A stretch of DNA of 10,673 nucleotides from DATKCN01 sp035513175 (lineage in GTDB: Bacteria > Chloroflexota > Chloroflexia > Thermomicrobiales > CFX8): positions 1-10,673 of the forward strand of contig DATKCN010000068.1 of assembly GCA_035513175.1 (NCBI GenBank). The letters are read 5' to 3'. A program made the position numbers and the translations under genes. Under the pieces are notes generated by a model, which saw only the letters and a list, made by a program, of their open reading frames with translations, made no database searches and was not told where the DNA came from. Below are positions 1 to 6,268 of the stretch, piece after piece (position 1 is the first letter of the stretch; each line of letters opens with the position of its first letter).

Positions 1-201
1 GGACCCGGCGATGTGGATGCTGGGCGAGACCTTCCAGCCCTGCCCCAGCTCGCGGGCCGCCAGCGCGCCCGTGCCCTCGGTCGCCATGCCGCCGCGCCCC
101 TTCGCGCCGGTAGGGTTCTCGGCGCTGATCGAGCGCGTCTCGGCATCGCTCAGCCGCGCCACGTTCCCCAGATGCACCCCAAGCCCGTTGAAGCCGGCCA
201 T
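1..201 (-). CDS. GH172 (DUF2961) glycoside hydrolase, N-terminal part only
   Basis: The 67 visible residues begin MAGFNGLGVHLGNVARLS and contain TRSISAENPTGAKGRGG (residues 22-38), then TEGTGALAARELGQGWKVSP. This conserved opening block is the signature of the DUF2961 family, now glycoside hydrolase family 172, whose characterised members act on fructofuranoside- or arabinofuranoside-type linkages. The start is ATG at 201-199, with GGAGG (208-212 on the complement) six bases upstream, so the N-terminus is well placed and no signal peptide is seen; a cytoplasmic enzyme is likely. Family members are several hundred residues long, so most of the gene, including the rest of the catalytic domain, lies left of the window. 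Family assignment is strong; the substrate cannot be told from this fragment. It is divergent from the gene at 367. Confidence 0.85.
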   Translation of the reverse strand, partial: MAGFNGLGVHLGNVARLSDAETRSISAENPTGAKGRGGMATEGTGALAARELGQGWKVSPSIHIAGS

Positions 202-283
202 CGACACCCTCCCGCGATTGACACGATCGAACGCGCCGATAATCTCACAGTTCGCCGGCAAATCGGGTTAGGATAGTGGGGGA

Positions 284-340
284 TCGTAACGCGTAACGTG
301 TAACGCGTAGTGGTTCCTGCGCCTCGCGTTACACGTTACG
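284..340. repeat. Heptad repeat with 16-bp perfect inverted repeat
   Basis: Positions 284-309 hold tandem 7-base units of the form GCGTAAC/GTGTAAC. Within them CGTAACGTGTAACGCG (292-307) is an exact reverse complement of CGCGTTACACGTTACG (325-340), leaving a 17-base loop. The 26 bases 284-309 recur with a single mismatch at 3094-3119. The element lies between the divergent genes starting at 201 (minus) and 367 (plus). It could form a stem-loop or cruciform, act as an operator, or be a dispersed repeat that landed there. The second copy downstream favours the dispersed repeat. Confidence 0.8.
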
Positions 341-366
341 AACCGACGTGGAAACGGAGCCAGCCA

Positions 367-717
367 ATGCCGTATGACACACAGACCCTGCCGGGCACGC
401 TCACGAAAGGGCCGGATGGCGAGCAGATCGCCAGCGGTTGGTGCCTGATCGCCTACGACATGACCGAGCTGCGAAAACCGTTGCCGGAGTGGCGCGGCGA
501 GATCGCGCTCTCCGCCGACGACTACGCCACCGTAACCAAGGCGGGTGGCGAGCTGTACCTGCGCCTGAAGCCCTACGGTGGGGTGTTCGAGCCCTGGCAC
601 GGCCCGGTCACCGTCGAGCCGGTTGAGCCGGAACACGATCCGGTCCAGCGGCGCCTGCGTCTGAAATCGGCCGGACCGCTGATCCGCACCTACGAGCCCG
701 AGCCCGCCGCCGGGTAG
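367..717 (+). CDS. Conserved-looking protein of unknown function, 116 aa
   Basis: I do not recognise the family. The protein is soluble and acidic-to-neutral with no membrane segment, signal peptide or cysteine pair. Visible blocks are SGWCLIAYDMTELRKPLPEW (23-42), GEIALSADDYATV (44-56), GGELYLRLKPYGGVFEPWHG (60-79) and a C-terminal RRLRLKSAGPLIRTYEPEP. The alternating hydrophobic pattern suggests a small beta-rich domain. ATG at 367 is chosen because GGAG (356-359) sits seven bases upstream; the frame is open further upstream, but that stretch is repeat-derived. The next gene, a cupin, starts 26 bases after its stop, so co-transcription is likely. Codon use matches the neighbours. A real gene is likely; the function is unknown. 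Confidence 0.75.
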   Translation: MPYDTQTLPGTLTKGPDGEQIASGWCLIAYDMTELRKPLPEWRGEIALSADDYATVTKAGGELYLRLKPYGGVFEPWHGPVTVEPVEPEHDPVQRRLRLKSAGPLIRTYEPEPAAG

Positions 718-743
718 ACCGCCCTGCCACCGAGGAGGAGCCC

Positions 744-1310
744 ATGACCGCGACCACCGCTGTCGACGCCTTCATTGGCGACGTGAAGTCGATCCTCGCC
801 GAGCATGGCGAGACGGACACCGCGATGCAGCAGATCGCCGGCAGGATGGCGGCGTTCACTACCGATGAATCCGTGCTGGCCGCGCACGAGGAGACGTCCG
901 GCAACATTCACACCGGACGGCAGTCAACACCGCTCTACCAGGACGACACCGGCCTGACCCTGGTGCGCGCCCGCTTCGGGCCGGAGGAGATGACGCCGAT
1001 CCACTCCCACGGCAGCTGGGGCGTCATCGGCGTCTACAAGGGCCGCGACCGCTACCAGGTCTGGCGCCGGCTGGACGCCGGAACCGGCGACGGCGACGCC
1101 GAGGTGGAGATCGTCGAGGAGCGCATCCTGGAGCCGGGCGACGTCGTCATCCTGCCGCCGCCCCCGCAGGACATCCATGCCCAGCAGGGCCACGACGGCG
1201 ACGCGGCCTACGAGTTCGTCCTGTTCGGCGCGAATGCCATGGTCCTGCCCCGCCTGTACTTCGACCCGCAGCAGAAGGTCGCCCGCGAGGTTCTGCCCGG
1301 CGCGCGGTAG
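744..1310 (+). CDS. Cupin-fold protein, cysteine dioxygenase-like (3-His)
   Basis: This 188-residue protein has an all-helical N-terminus (1-50) and then a cupin barrel. The first metal motif is TPIHSHGSWGVIGVYKG (84-100), with H87 and H89 but no glutamate, as in cysteine dioxygenases. The second is PGDVVILPPPPQDIH (131-145), giving H145 as the third ligand. It resembles the predicted double-stranded beta-helix metalloenzymes grouped near cysteine dioxygenase (COG5553-like), which use mononuclear Fe(II) and oxygen on small thiols or related acids. The substrate is not readable from the sequence. The start ATG has GAGGAGGAG ending three to four bases upstream. It follows the 116-aa gene at 367-717 by 26 bases and converges on the gene ending at 1402, with a repeat element between them. 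Confidence 0.85.
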   Translation: MTATTAVDAFIGDVKSILAEHGETDTAMQQIAGRMAAFTTDESVLAAHEETSGNIHTGRQSTPLYQDDTGLTLVRARFGPEEMTPIHSHGSWGVIGVYKGRDRYQVWRRLDAGTGDGDAEVEIVEERILEPGDVVILPPPPQDIHAQQGHDGDAAYEFVLFGANAMVLPRLYFDPQQKVAREVLPGAR

Positions 1311-1316
1311 GGTGGT

Positions 1317-1434
1317 CGGGACGCGGGATGCGGGACTCCCAACGTCGACCGCATGGTTGGCCGACGGTGTATCCAACCCGGGAGGCCACGCGGGGCCTCC
1401 CCTACGCGTCCCGCATCCCGCGTCCCGCGTCCCG
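1317..1434. repeat. Modular intergenic repeat: heptad arrays flanking a 22-bp palindrome
   Basis: The left arm CGGGACGCGGGATGCGGGA (1317-1335) is an exact reverse complement of 1409-1427. The right array (1407-1434) is four tandem 7-base units, CGTCCCG with the second as CATCCCG. Between the arms lie GTATCCAACCC (1369-1379) and a GC palindrome (1380-1401). The 30 bases 1379-1408 are identical to 3217-3246. The element fills the 91-base gap between two convergent genes and extends into the coding end of the minus-strand gene. It may have spread as a small non-coding repeat; no flanking target duplication was seen. Confidence 0.85.
1380..1401. terminator. GC-rich 22-base palindrome, possible bidirectional 3' hairpin
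   Basis: GGGAGGCC (1380-1387) pairs with GGCCTCCC (1394-1401) around ACGCGG, giving an 8-bp, all-GC-biased stem. On the minus strand it begins immediately after the TAG of the phosphotransferase/ATPase gene; on the plus strand it lies 70 bases past the cupin stop. There is no U-tract on either side, so it is not a classical intrinsic terminator, but it could block transcription or protect mRNA 3' ends. It is also a module of the repeat family (copies at 3121-3142 and 3218-3239). Confidence 0.45.
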
Positions 1435-3018
1435 GCCCCACCGTTGTCGCAACGCCCCCCGCGCCCCCGCCACCGCCTCGTCCAGCGGGCGCGCCATGTC
1501 CACCACCACATGCTGCCGCTCGGGCAGCTCGCCGACCGGCTCGAAGGCGCGTTTCTGCGCGTAATACGTCTCCACCCGCGCGTCGGAGACCTCGGACGCG
1601 TCCCGCTCCCGCGCCTGTAGCCGCGCGACGATGACGTCCTCGGGCGCGACGCACTCCAGGCAGGCGAACAGCGCCCCCATCTCGTGCGCCAGCGAACGCG
1701 CCCGCTCCCGGTCCTCGCGCCGCAGGAAGGTGGCGTCCAGCAGCGCGCTCGCGCCGTGTGCGAGACATTCCCGGCCCCGCTCTAACATGGTCGCGTACGT
1801 CCGCGCCGATACGCCCGGCGCGTAGATGCCCTCGGAATACCCGGCCCGGCGGTGCGCGGTGAGCGCCACGCCGCTGATCTCCTTGCGCACCACATCGGAC
1901 GCGATGACCGTCAATCTCTCCGCCTCCGCCAGCCCGCGCGCCAAGGCGCTTTTGCCGCTGCCGGACAGCCCGCAGGCGATCAGTAGCAGCGGCCGGCCAC
2001 GCGTCGCGTACTCACAGGCCATGTGGAACGCCTGCTCCGCGATCGCCACCGATTCCGCCCGCTCCGCTTCACTGACTTCCGGCTGGCTCAGCCGGAAGGC
2101 CGCCACCTTGCCCCGCACGAAGGACCGGTAGCAGCAGTAGAAGTCCAGCAGGTCGTGGACGCCGGGATCGTTGGCCCGTTCCGTATAGCGCCGCGCGAAC
2201 GTCTCCGCTAATTCGCGATGCCCGCGCCGGTCGAGGTCCATCGCCAGAAACGCCACCTCCGACGCCACGTCCGAGTAGCGGAAACGCCGGTTGAACTCGA
2301 TGCAGTCGTAGACGCACACGTCGTCGGTGAAGCAGATGGCGGAGGTGCGCAGATCCCCGTGGCAGTCACGGATGTGCCCGTTGCGCACCCGCTGCCGCAG
2401 CAATTCCCGGTTGCGCGTCAGGAACGAGTCGACGTATTCCTCAATGACCTCGAATTGCCACTGGGAAAGACAGTCGCCCGCGAACGGCGCGGCCTGCTCG
2501 AAGTTCTCCCGCCAGTTGGCGGCGACGACGCGCGGCGACCCGTAGCGGTCGATCTTCGGCCCCCGCTCCGACCCGCCGTGAAAGTCCGCGATGCGCTCCG
2601 CCAGCCGCTCGACCATCTCCCGTGTGAGTTCGCCGCGCTCCAGCAGGTGATCCATCATCCGCTCGGATGGCAGGCGCCGCATCCTCACGGCGTACTCGAC
2701 AATCCGCTCGCCCCGCCGTGGCTTCCCCAGCCGTAGCCTGTCGCCGTCGCTGGAGATCTGCGTCACGTCGAGGTACACGCCGGGGCACAACCGCTGGTTC
2801 AGCGTCACTTCCTGCTGGCAGTAATAGCGGCGGCGGGGCAGCGTGCTGAAGTTCAGGAACCCAAAGTCGACCGGCTTCTTGATCTTGTAGACATAATCGC
2901 CAGCCAGCAGCACGAACGAGATGTGCGTCTGCACCAGCTCGACGCGCTCGACGGGGTGGGGGTAGATGGCTGGGTCAAGGAGCGCCACTATAGCGTCGGG
3001 AAGCTGGCTGGCTGGCAC
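1402..3018 (-). CDS. Bifunctional aminoglycoside phosphotransferase-like / P-loop AAA ATPase
   Basis: A 538-residue fusion of the COG2187 plus COG0645 type, usual length about 500-530. The N-terminal half is an APH/kinase-like domain: THISFVLLAGDYVYKIKKPV (31-50) includes the nucleotide-binding lysines, HGDLRTSAIC (220-229) is the catalytic loop, and YDCIEFNRRFRYSD (237-250) gives the metal-binding aspartate. The C-terminal half has the Walker A GLSGSGKS (350-357), then IASDVVRKEISG and LLDATFLRREDRERAR, as in gluconate-kinase-like P-loop proteins. The family's substrate is not established; antibiotic modification should not be assumed. GTG at 3018 is preferred because AGGAG lies six bases upstream. 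ATG at 3057 is an in-frame alternative without a good ribosome site, and the frame beyond 3057 is translated repeat. The last residues, GRDAGRGMRDA, are encoded by the 7-base repeat array, and the stop at 1402-1404 is in the repeat. Confidence 0.88.
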   Translation of the reverse strand: MPASQLPDAIVALLDPAIYPHPVERVELVQTHISFVLLAGDYVYKIKKPVDFGFLNFSTLPRRRYYCQQEVTLNQRLCPGVYLDVTQISSDGDRLRLGKPRRGERIVEYAVRMRRLPSERMMDHLLERGELTREMVERLAERIADFHGGSERGPKIDRYGSPRVVAANWRENFEQAAPFAGDCLSQWQFEVIEEYVDSFLTRNRELLRQRVRNGHIRDCHGDLRTSAICFTDDVCVYDCIEFNRRFRYSDVASEVAFLAMDLDRRGHRELAETFARRYTERANDPGVHDLLDFYCCYRSFVRGKVAAFRLSQPEVSEAERAESVAIAEQAFHMACEYATRGRPLLLIACGLSGSGKSALARGLAEAERLTVIASDVVRKEISGVALTAHRRAGYSEGIYAPGVSARTYATMLERGRECLAHGASALLDATFLRREDRERARSLAHEMGALFACLECVAPEDVIVARLQARERDASEVSDARVETYYAQKRAFEPVGELPERQHVVVDMARPLDEAVAGARGALRQRWGRDAGRGMRDA

Positions 3019-3024
3019 GGGGCG

Positions 3025-3029
3025 CTCCT
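3025..3029 (-). promoter_or_regulatory. Ribosome binding site AGGAG setting a GTG start
   Basis: On the minus strand AGGAG is followed by CGCCCC and then GTG (3018-3016), a near-ideal six-base spacing. The ATG at 3057, 13 codons further upstream, has only a weak GGATCC-type purine run before it. This decides the start of the phosphotransferase/ATPase gene in favour of GTG. Confidence 0.65.
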
Positions 3030-3093
3030 GTCCATGGAATCGTCGGGGGTGACTCATACGGGATCCGGCGTGAGGATAGGGGCATTGCGTGGG

Positions 3094-3155
3094 TCGTAAC
3101 GCGTAACGCGTAACGCGTATGGGAGGCCCCGCGGGGCCTCCCCCGGGTCGGATAC
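3094..3155. repeat. Modular repeat copy, inverted orientation, CGTTACG-type heptads
   Basis: Three and a half 7-base GCGTAAC units (3094-3119) abut a perfect 22-base palindrome (3121-3142; half-site GGGAGGCCCCG), then GGGTCGGATAC (3145-3155). Read on the minus strand the order is GTATCCGACCC, palindrome, TACGCG, heptads: the same order as at 1369-1434, but with TTACGCG units instead of TCCCGCG. The element lies upstream of the GTG start at 3018 and downstream of the gene ending at 3302, and occupies part of the 283-base gap 3019-3301. Confidence 0.85.
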
Positions 3156-3216
3156 GCGGGCGGCTTGGGCCGTGTTCCACGTTGGTCGCCGCTGTTGAGC
3201 GCCGTGGTGGCCCACT

Positions 3217-3271
3217 CGGGAGGCCACGCGGGGCCTCCCCTACGCGGGTTGATGGCGCGTCCCGCATCCCG
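3217..3271. repeat. Modular repeat copy, degenerate heptad tail
   Basis: Bases 3217-3246 are identical to 1379-1408, including the palindrome 3218-3239 and the CCTACGCG that follows. After an 11-base interruption (GGTTGATGGCG), two 7-base units, CGTCCCG and CATCCCG, occupy 3258-3271. It is in the same orientation as the 1317-1434 copy and opposite to the 3094-3155 copy. Its hairpin is about 60 bases downstream of the minus-strand gene that stops at 3302, where it could serve as a 3' end. I see no gene in 3019-3301. Confidence 0.85.
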
Positions 3272-3301
3272 ACCCACGGAGAAAGCCCATCGAACTACGT
3301 A

Positions 3302-3526
3302 TTACTCCTCGCCGGCCAGCTCCACCGGCTCAAGGCCCCGGTCGATCAACGCCTGACAGTCCGGGCAGAGCGTCACGCCCTCAATTGGCTCGGCCAGCCC
3401 CGACCTCCCTTCGACGACCACGGTGCGCGCGTGCTCGGAAGGCAGCCCACAGCGATCGCAGATGACGGGCGCCGTTCCAGCCGAGCTGAAGTATCGTCGC
3501 TGTCCGATCGTCTCGTCCCTATCCAC
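3302..3526 (-). CDS. Small CxxC...CxxC zinc-ribbon-like protein, 74 aa
   Basis: The protein has C23-x2-C26 in VICDRCGLPS and C54-x2-C57 in GVTLCPDCQALIDRG, a four-cysteine arrangement with a 27-residue spacer that fits a zinc ribbon or zinc knuckle. An acidic tail (EPVELAGEE) follows. GTG at 3526-3524 is chosen because GGGAG lies six bases upstream and because the start overlaps the stop of the preceding sigma-like gene (3519-3521) by 8 bases, implying translational coupling. No membrane segment is present. The partner gene suggests a regulator of, or adaptor to, the sigma-like factor, but it does not show the HxxxCxxC pattern of classic zinc-binding anti-sigma factors, so that role is an inference. 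Spacing differs from DksA/TraR. The family is unrecognised. Confidence 0.7.
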   Translation of the reverse strand: MDRDETIGQRRYFSSAGTAPVICDRCGLPSEHARTVVVEGRSGLAEPIEGVTLCPDCQALIDRGLEPVELAGEE

Positions 3527-4301
3527 CGGCAGCTCCCTCCATTGGCGCGAGTGTCGCGTCGCTCTGCAACCAGCCGCGCAGGAACGCGCGCGCTGACCCC
3601 GTCGTGGCCCGCACAGCGTGTGCCTCGATGCCCTCGGCCAGGGCGATCTCTTCGTCTGACCAGCCGTCAACGGTGCTCAGCAGGAAGACTTCGCGCCACT
3701 GTTCCGGTAACTTGCGCAGGATGTCCCGCAGTGCGGCCCACGTCTCGGCCTGCTCCAGCACCTCTTCCGGCAGTTGCGCGTGCGGGTCGGCCAGGATGTT
3801 AATCAGCCGCATGACGTGATCCGGCCAGTCGCCAATCGCGGCAACCGTCGCGACCGGTGTGTAGAGCGATACTTCCGTGCGCTGCAGCGTCTCCTGCTCC
3901 AACACCGCCGCGCGCGCCTCCCGCCGGGCGATTCGTCGCAGCCAGGTGTAGAAGGCCCGCGCGCTCGGGGCCGAGTCAGCGTCATCGACCGCCGCGACGT
4001 AGGTCGAGGCGACCACGTCGTCTACCGAGATGCCCCCGGCGTCGATGTCGATCGGGTCGGCCCAGCGCTCGATCTCGTGCCGCACGAAGCGCCGCAGCGG
4101 ACCGAAGAAGCGCAGGCCCTCCTCGATGACCGCCGCCCGCCGCGCCGCCAGCTCGATCGCTGACGCCGGCTCGATGATTTCCTCGCCCAGCTCGTCCGCG
4201 AATTCGGCCAACGCGCGCGCGAGCTGGCGGCGCGCGGCCTCGTACGGGGCTGCTACGTCAACCAAAGCCGTCTGCCCGACTCGTGTATTGCCCAGTGTCA
4301 T
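3519..4301 (-). CDS. Sigma-70 family (ECF-like) RNA polymerase sigma factor
   Basis: A 260-residue protein. Residues 60-135 look like sigma region 2: FFGPLRRFVRHEIERW, then VDDVVASTYVAAVDDADSAP and ARAFYTWLRRIARREARAAV, parallel to the usual DDxxQETF...WLxxIARNxxxD pattern. Residues 185-245 look like region 4: LRDILRKLPEQWREVFLLST, then DGWSDEEIALAEGIEAHAVR, the helix-turn-helix that would read the -35 element. ATG at 4301 has AGGAGG (4308-4313) six bases upstream. It is longer than a typical ECF factor (about 190) because of a helical N-terminal extension (15-60), and the linker 136-185 is also long. Region 2 is divergent, so it could be a sigma-like regulator that no longer binds core polymerase. 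It is followed with an 8-base overlap by a CxxC protein and is divergent from the ThDP gene. Confidence 0.75.
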   Translation of the reverse strand: MTLGNTRVGQTALVDVAAPYEAARRQLARALAEFADELGEEIIEPASAIELAARRAAVIEEGLRFFGPLRRFVRHEIERWADPIDIDAGGISVDDVVASTYVAAVDDADSAPSARAFYTWLRRIARREARAAVLEQETLQRTEVSLYTPVATVAAIGDWPDHVMRLINILADPHAQLPEEVLEQAETWAALRDILRKLPEQWREVFLLSTVDGWSDEEIALAEGIEAHAVRATTGSARAFLRGWLQSDATLAPMEGAAGG

Positions 4302-4423
4302 TGTCGTCCTCCTGCTCCGGCCATGTGCGGGGCTGATTGCTGTCTGCTCAGACTCTAGCCCCCGGCGTGTCGCATGCGCGTGACGACCGCTGGCGCGGCG
4401 TGTCAGTGACGCGACAGTTCCGT

Positions 4424-4452
4424 TTGCAGGCAATGGTGGATGCGGTCATACT
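4424..4452 (+). promoter_or_regulatory. Possible sigma-70-type promoter for the ThDP enzyme
   Basis: TTGCAG (4424-4429) and CATACT (4447-4452) are separated by 17 bases and lie about 40 bases ahead of the ATG at 4495. Matches to TTGACA and TATAAT are three and four of six, so in this GC-rich divergent region it is only the best candidate seen. The 193-base gap 4302-4494 shows no other clear structure. Confidence 0.3.
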
Positions 4453-4494
4453 CCACGCTGCACATGGACACGGATCGGGAGAGAGAACAGGGGC

Positions 4495-6228
4495 ATGCCA
4501 ATGGTCGCGATGGGCACACGCACACGCATACGGCAACGCAGCGGCGCGGCGGTGGTCGAGGCGCTGCGGGCGGAAGGGGTCGAGCACATCTTCGGGCTGG
4601 TCGGCTCGCACGTGCTGGAGATCTACGACGCGCTGGCCGACACGCCCTCCATCCGCCACGTCACCGTCAAGCACGAAACGACCGCGAGTGGCATGGCCGA
4701 CGCCTACGGACGGCTCACCGGCAGGCCGGGCGTCGCGCTCGTCACAGCCGGGCCGGGCGCCACCAACTCGATCACCGGCGTCGCGCAGGCGTACATGGCC
4801 GCCTCGCCGATGGTGCACATCTCCGGCGCCGTGCCGCTCAACGCGCCCTACGAGTCATTCCACGGCGTCGACGCCCACGACTTCCTCGTGCGCATGTTCG
4901 CCGAGGTGACCAAGTGGAGCGTCGCCGTCGAGCGTCCGGAGGACATTCCCGGCGTGCTGGCCCGCGCCTTCGCCGTCGCAACCAGTGGTCGCCCCGGCCC
5001 GGTGCACGTCGAGCTGCCGCAGGACGTGCTGCTGGCCGAGGCGACCGAGATGGAGCCCTACGAGCGGCAGGAGATCCCGCCGACGCCGCTGGACGAGCGC
5101 AACCTGCATGAGCTGACCCAGCAGATCCGCGCCAGCCGCCGCCCGCTGATCTGGGCCGGCAAGGGCGTGCGCTCCACACTCGCGGAAGCGGAGCTGATCG
5201 AGCTGGCGGAGCTGCTGCAGGCGCCGGTGATCCTTTCCGGCGACGCGACCGGTTCCTTCTCCGACACGCACCCGCTCTCGACCGGGCAGCTCTCGCTCTA
5301 CGAGCGCGCCCCGTTCCAGCGCGAACTGGCTCAGGAGGCCGACCTCATCATCGTCATCGGCGAGCGGGGCGTGACCGGCCACGCCGACGGTCTGTTCGAC
5401 ACGGTGGGCGACACGCCGGTGACCGGCGTCTGGCTCGGAAACGATGGCGAGGCCATCGACCCGCGCGCGATCGGCGGAGCGCGGGCCGACATCAGGACCG
5501 GCCTGAACCAGCTTATCGAAGCCTGCGGCGACCAGCAGCGGCCACAGGACGACGCACTGCGCGCCCGCATTGCCCAGGAGCGGGACGGGCTGCGAGCGCA
5601 CATCATGGAGGGCGTCCGCCGCGAGTACGGCGACCAGTCGCCGATGCACTACGGCATGGCGCTGGACGCGCTGCCGGACTTCGTCGACGCCGGCACGATC
5701 TGCCTGGGCGACATCGGCAGCCATAACCAGTGGACCCGGCTGCTGGTGCAGGCCACCGGCCGCAACACGTTCGTTCCGGAGGGCTACTGGGGCGCGATGG
5801 GCTTCGGGCTGCCCGCCGCCATGGCCGCCAAGGTCGCCTATCCGGACAAGCGCGTGCTCTCCGTCACCGGCGACGGCTGCTTCCTGATGGCCAGCGCCGA
5901 TTTCTCCACCGCCGTCGAGTACGGCCTCAACCCGGTCATCGTGATCCTGAACGACCGCCAGTACGGCATGATCGTTGGCATGCAGGAGGACTACTACGGG
6001 CGCAAGAGCGAGACGGAGCTGAACGGGCCGGACTTCGTCGCCTTTTCCCGCTCCTTCGGCGGAGACGGCGCGCGGGTCGACCACCCGTCCCAGATGCGCG
6101 CGGCGCTGGAAGCGGGCTTCGCCAGCGACCGCATCTTCGTCATCGACGCTGCCTGCGACTACCGCTTTCCGCCCTACGACTTCGCAAAGGCGACGGAGGA
6201 GTTCCGGCGGGAGATGTCGTCCGATTGA
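4495..6228 (+). CDS. ThDP-dependent enzyme, acetolactate synthase large-subunit-like
   Basis: 577 residues with the three-domain plan of the acetohydroxyacid synthase/pyruvate oxidase family. The PYR domain (about 15-180) has the ThDP-activating glutamate E61 in VKHETTASGMADAYGRL and VTAGPGATNSITG. The central domain (about 200-340) has PLIWAGKGVRS. The PP domain (about 385-560) has GYWGAMGFGLPAAMAAKVAY and the metal/ThDP motif G459-D460-G461 through N486 (VILNDRQYGM). No ilvN-type regulatory subunit is adjacent, and GDIGSHNQW replaces the usual synthase GxHQMW, so a decarboxylase, oxidase or acyltransferase on another 2-keto acid is as likely as acetolactate synthesis. The start could be M1, M3 or M6; GGGAGAGAG (4477-4485) precedes M1 by nine bases. 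A transporter gene follows after 40 bases. The class is firm, the substrate unknown. Confidence 0.88.
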   Translation: MPMVAMGTRTRIRQRSGAAVVEALRAEGVEHIFGLVGSHVLEIYDALADTPSIRHVTVKHETTASGMADAYGRLTGRPGVALVTAGPGATNSITGVAQAYMAASPMVHISGAVPLNAPYESFHGVDAHDFLVRMFAEVTKWSVAVERPEDIPGVLARAFAVATSGRPGPVHVELPQDVLLAEATEMEPYERQEIPPTPLDERNLHELTQQIRASRRPLIWAGKGVRSTLAEAELIELAELLQAPVILSGDATGSFSDTHPLSTGQLSLYERAPFQRELAQEADLIIVIGERGVTGHADGLFDTVGDTPVTGVWLGNDGEAIDPRAIGGARADIRTGLNQLIEACGDQQRPQDDALRARIAQERDGLRAHIMEGVRREYGDQSPMHYGMALDALPDFVDAGTICLGDIGSHNQWTRLLVQATGRNTFVPEGYWGAMGFGLPAAMAAKVAYPDKRVLSVTGDGCFLMASADFSTAVEYGLNPVIVILNDRQYGMIVGMQEDYYGRKSETELNGPDFVAFSRSFGGDGARVDHPSQMRAALEAGFASDRIFVIDAACDYRFPPYDFAKATEEFRREMSSD

Positions 6229-6268
6229 CACGATCGACTGACGGCAACGAAGCTTCCCCGGCGCGACG

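Noticed and set aside
1407..1434. Short tandem units as a CRISPR array
   Set aside because: Units are only 7 bases with no spacers, and no cas gene is present.
1317..1434. Classical MITE or insertion sequence
   Set aside because: There are inverted arms, but no target-site duplication was seen and no transposase is in the window; kept only as a repeat.
1402..3018. Aminoglycoside resistance gene
   Set aside because: The kinase-like half belongs to the COG2187 fusion family, which has no established resistance role.
3019..3267. Upstream extension of the phosphotransferase/ATPase gene to an ATG near 3267
   Set aside because: The extra residues are direct translation of the two repeat copies; the GTG at 3018 has a strong ribosome site and the family N-terminus.
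3119..3802. Plus-strand open frame of 227 codons
   Set aside because: Its start is translated repeat (palindrome sequence) and the rest is antisense to the CxxC and sigma-like genes.
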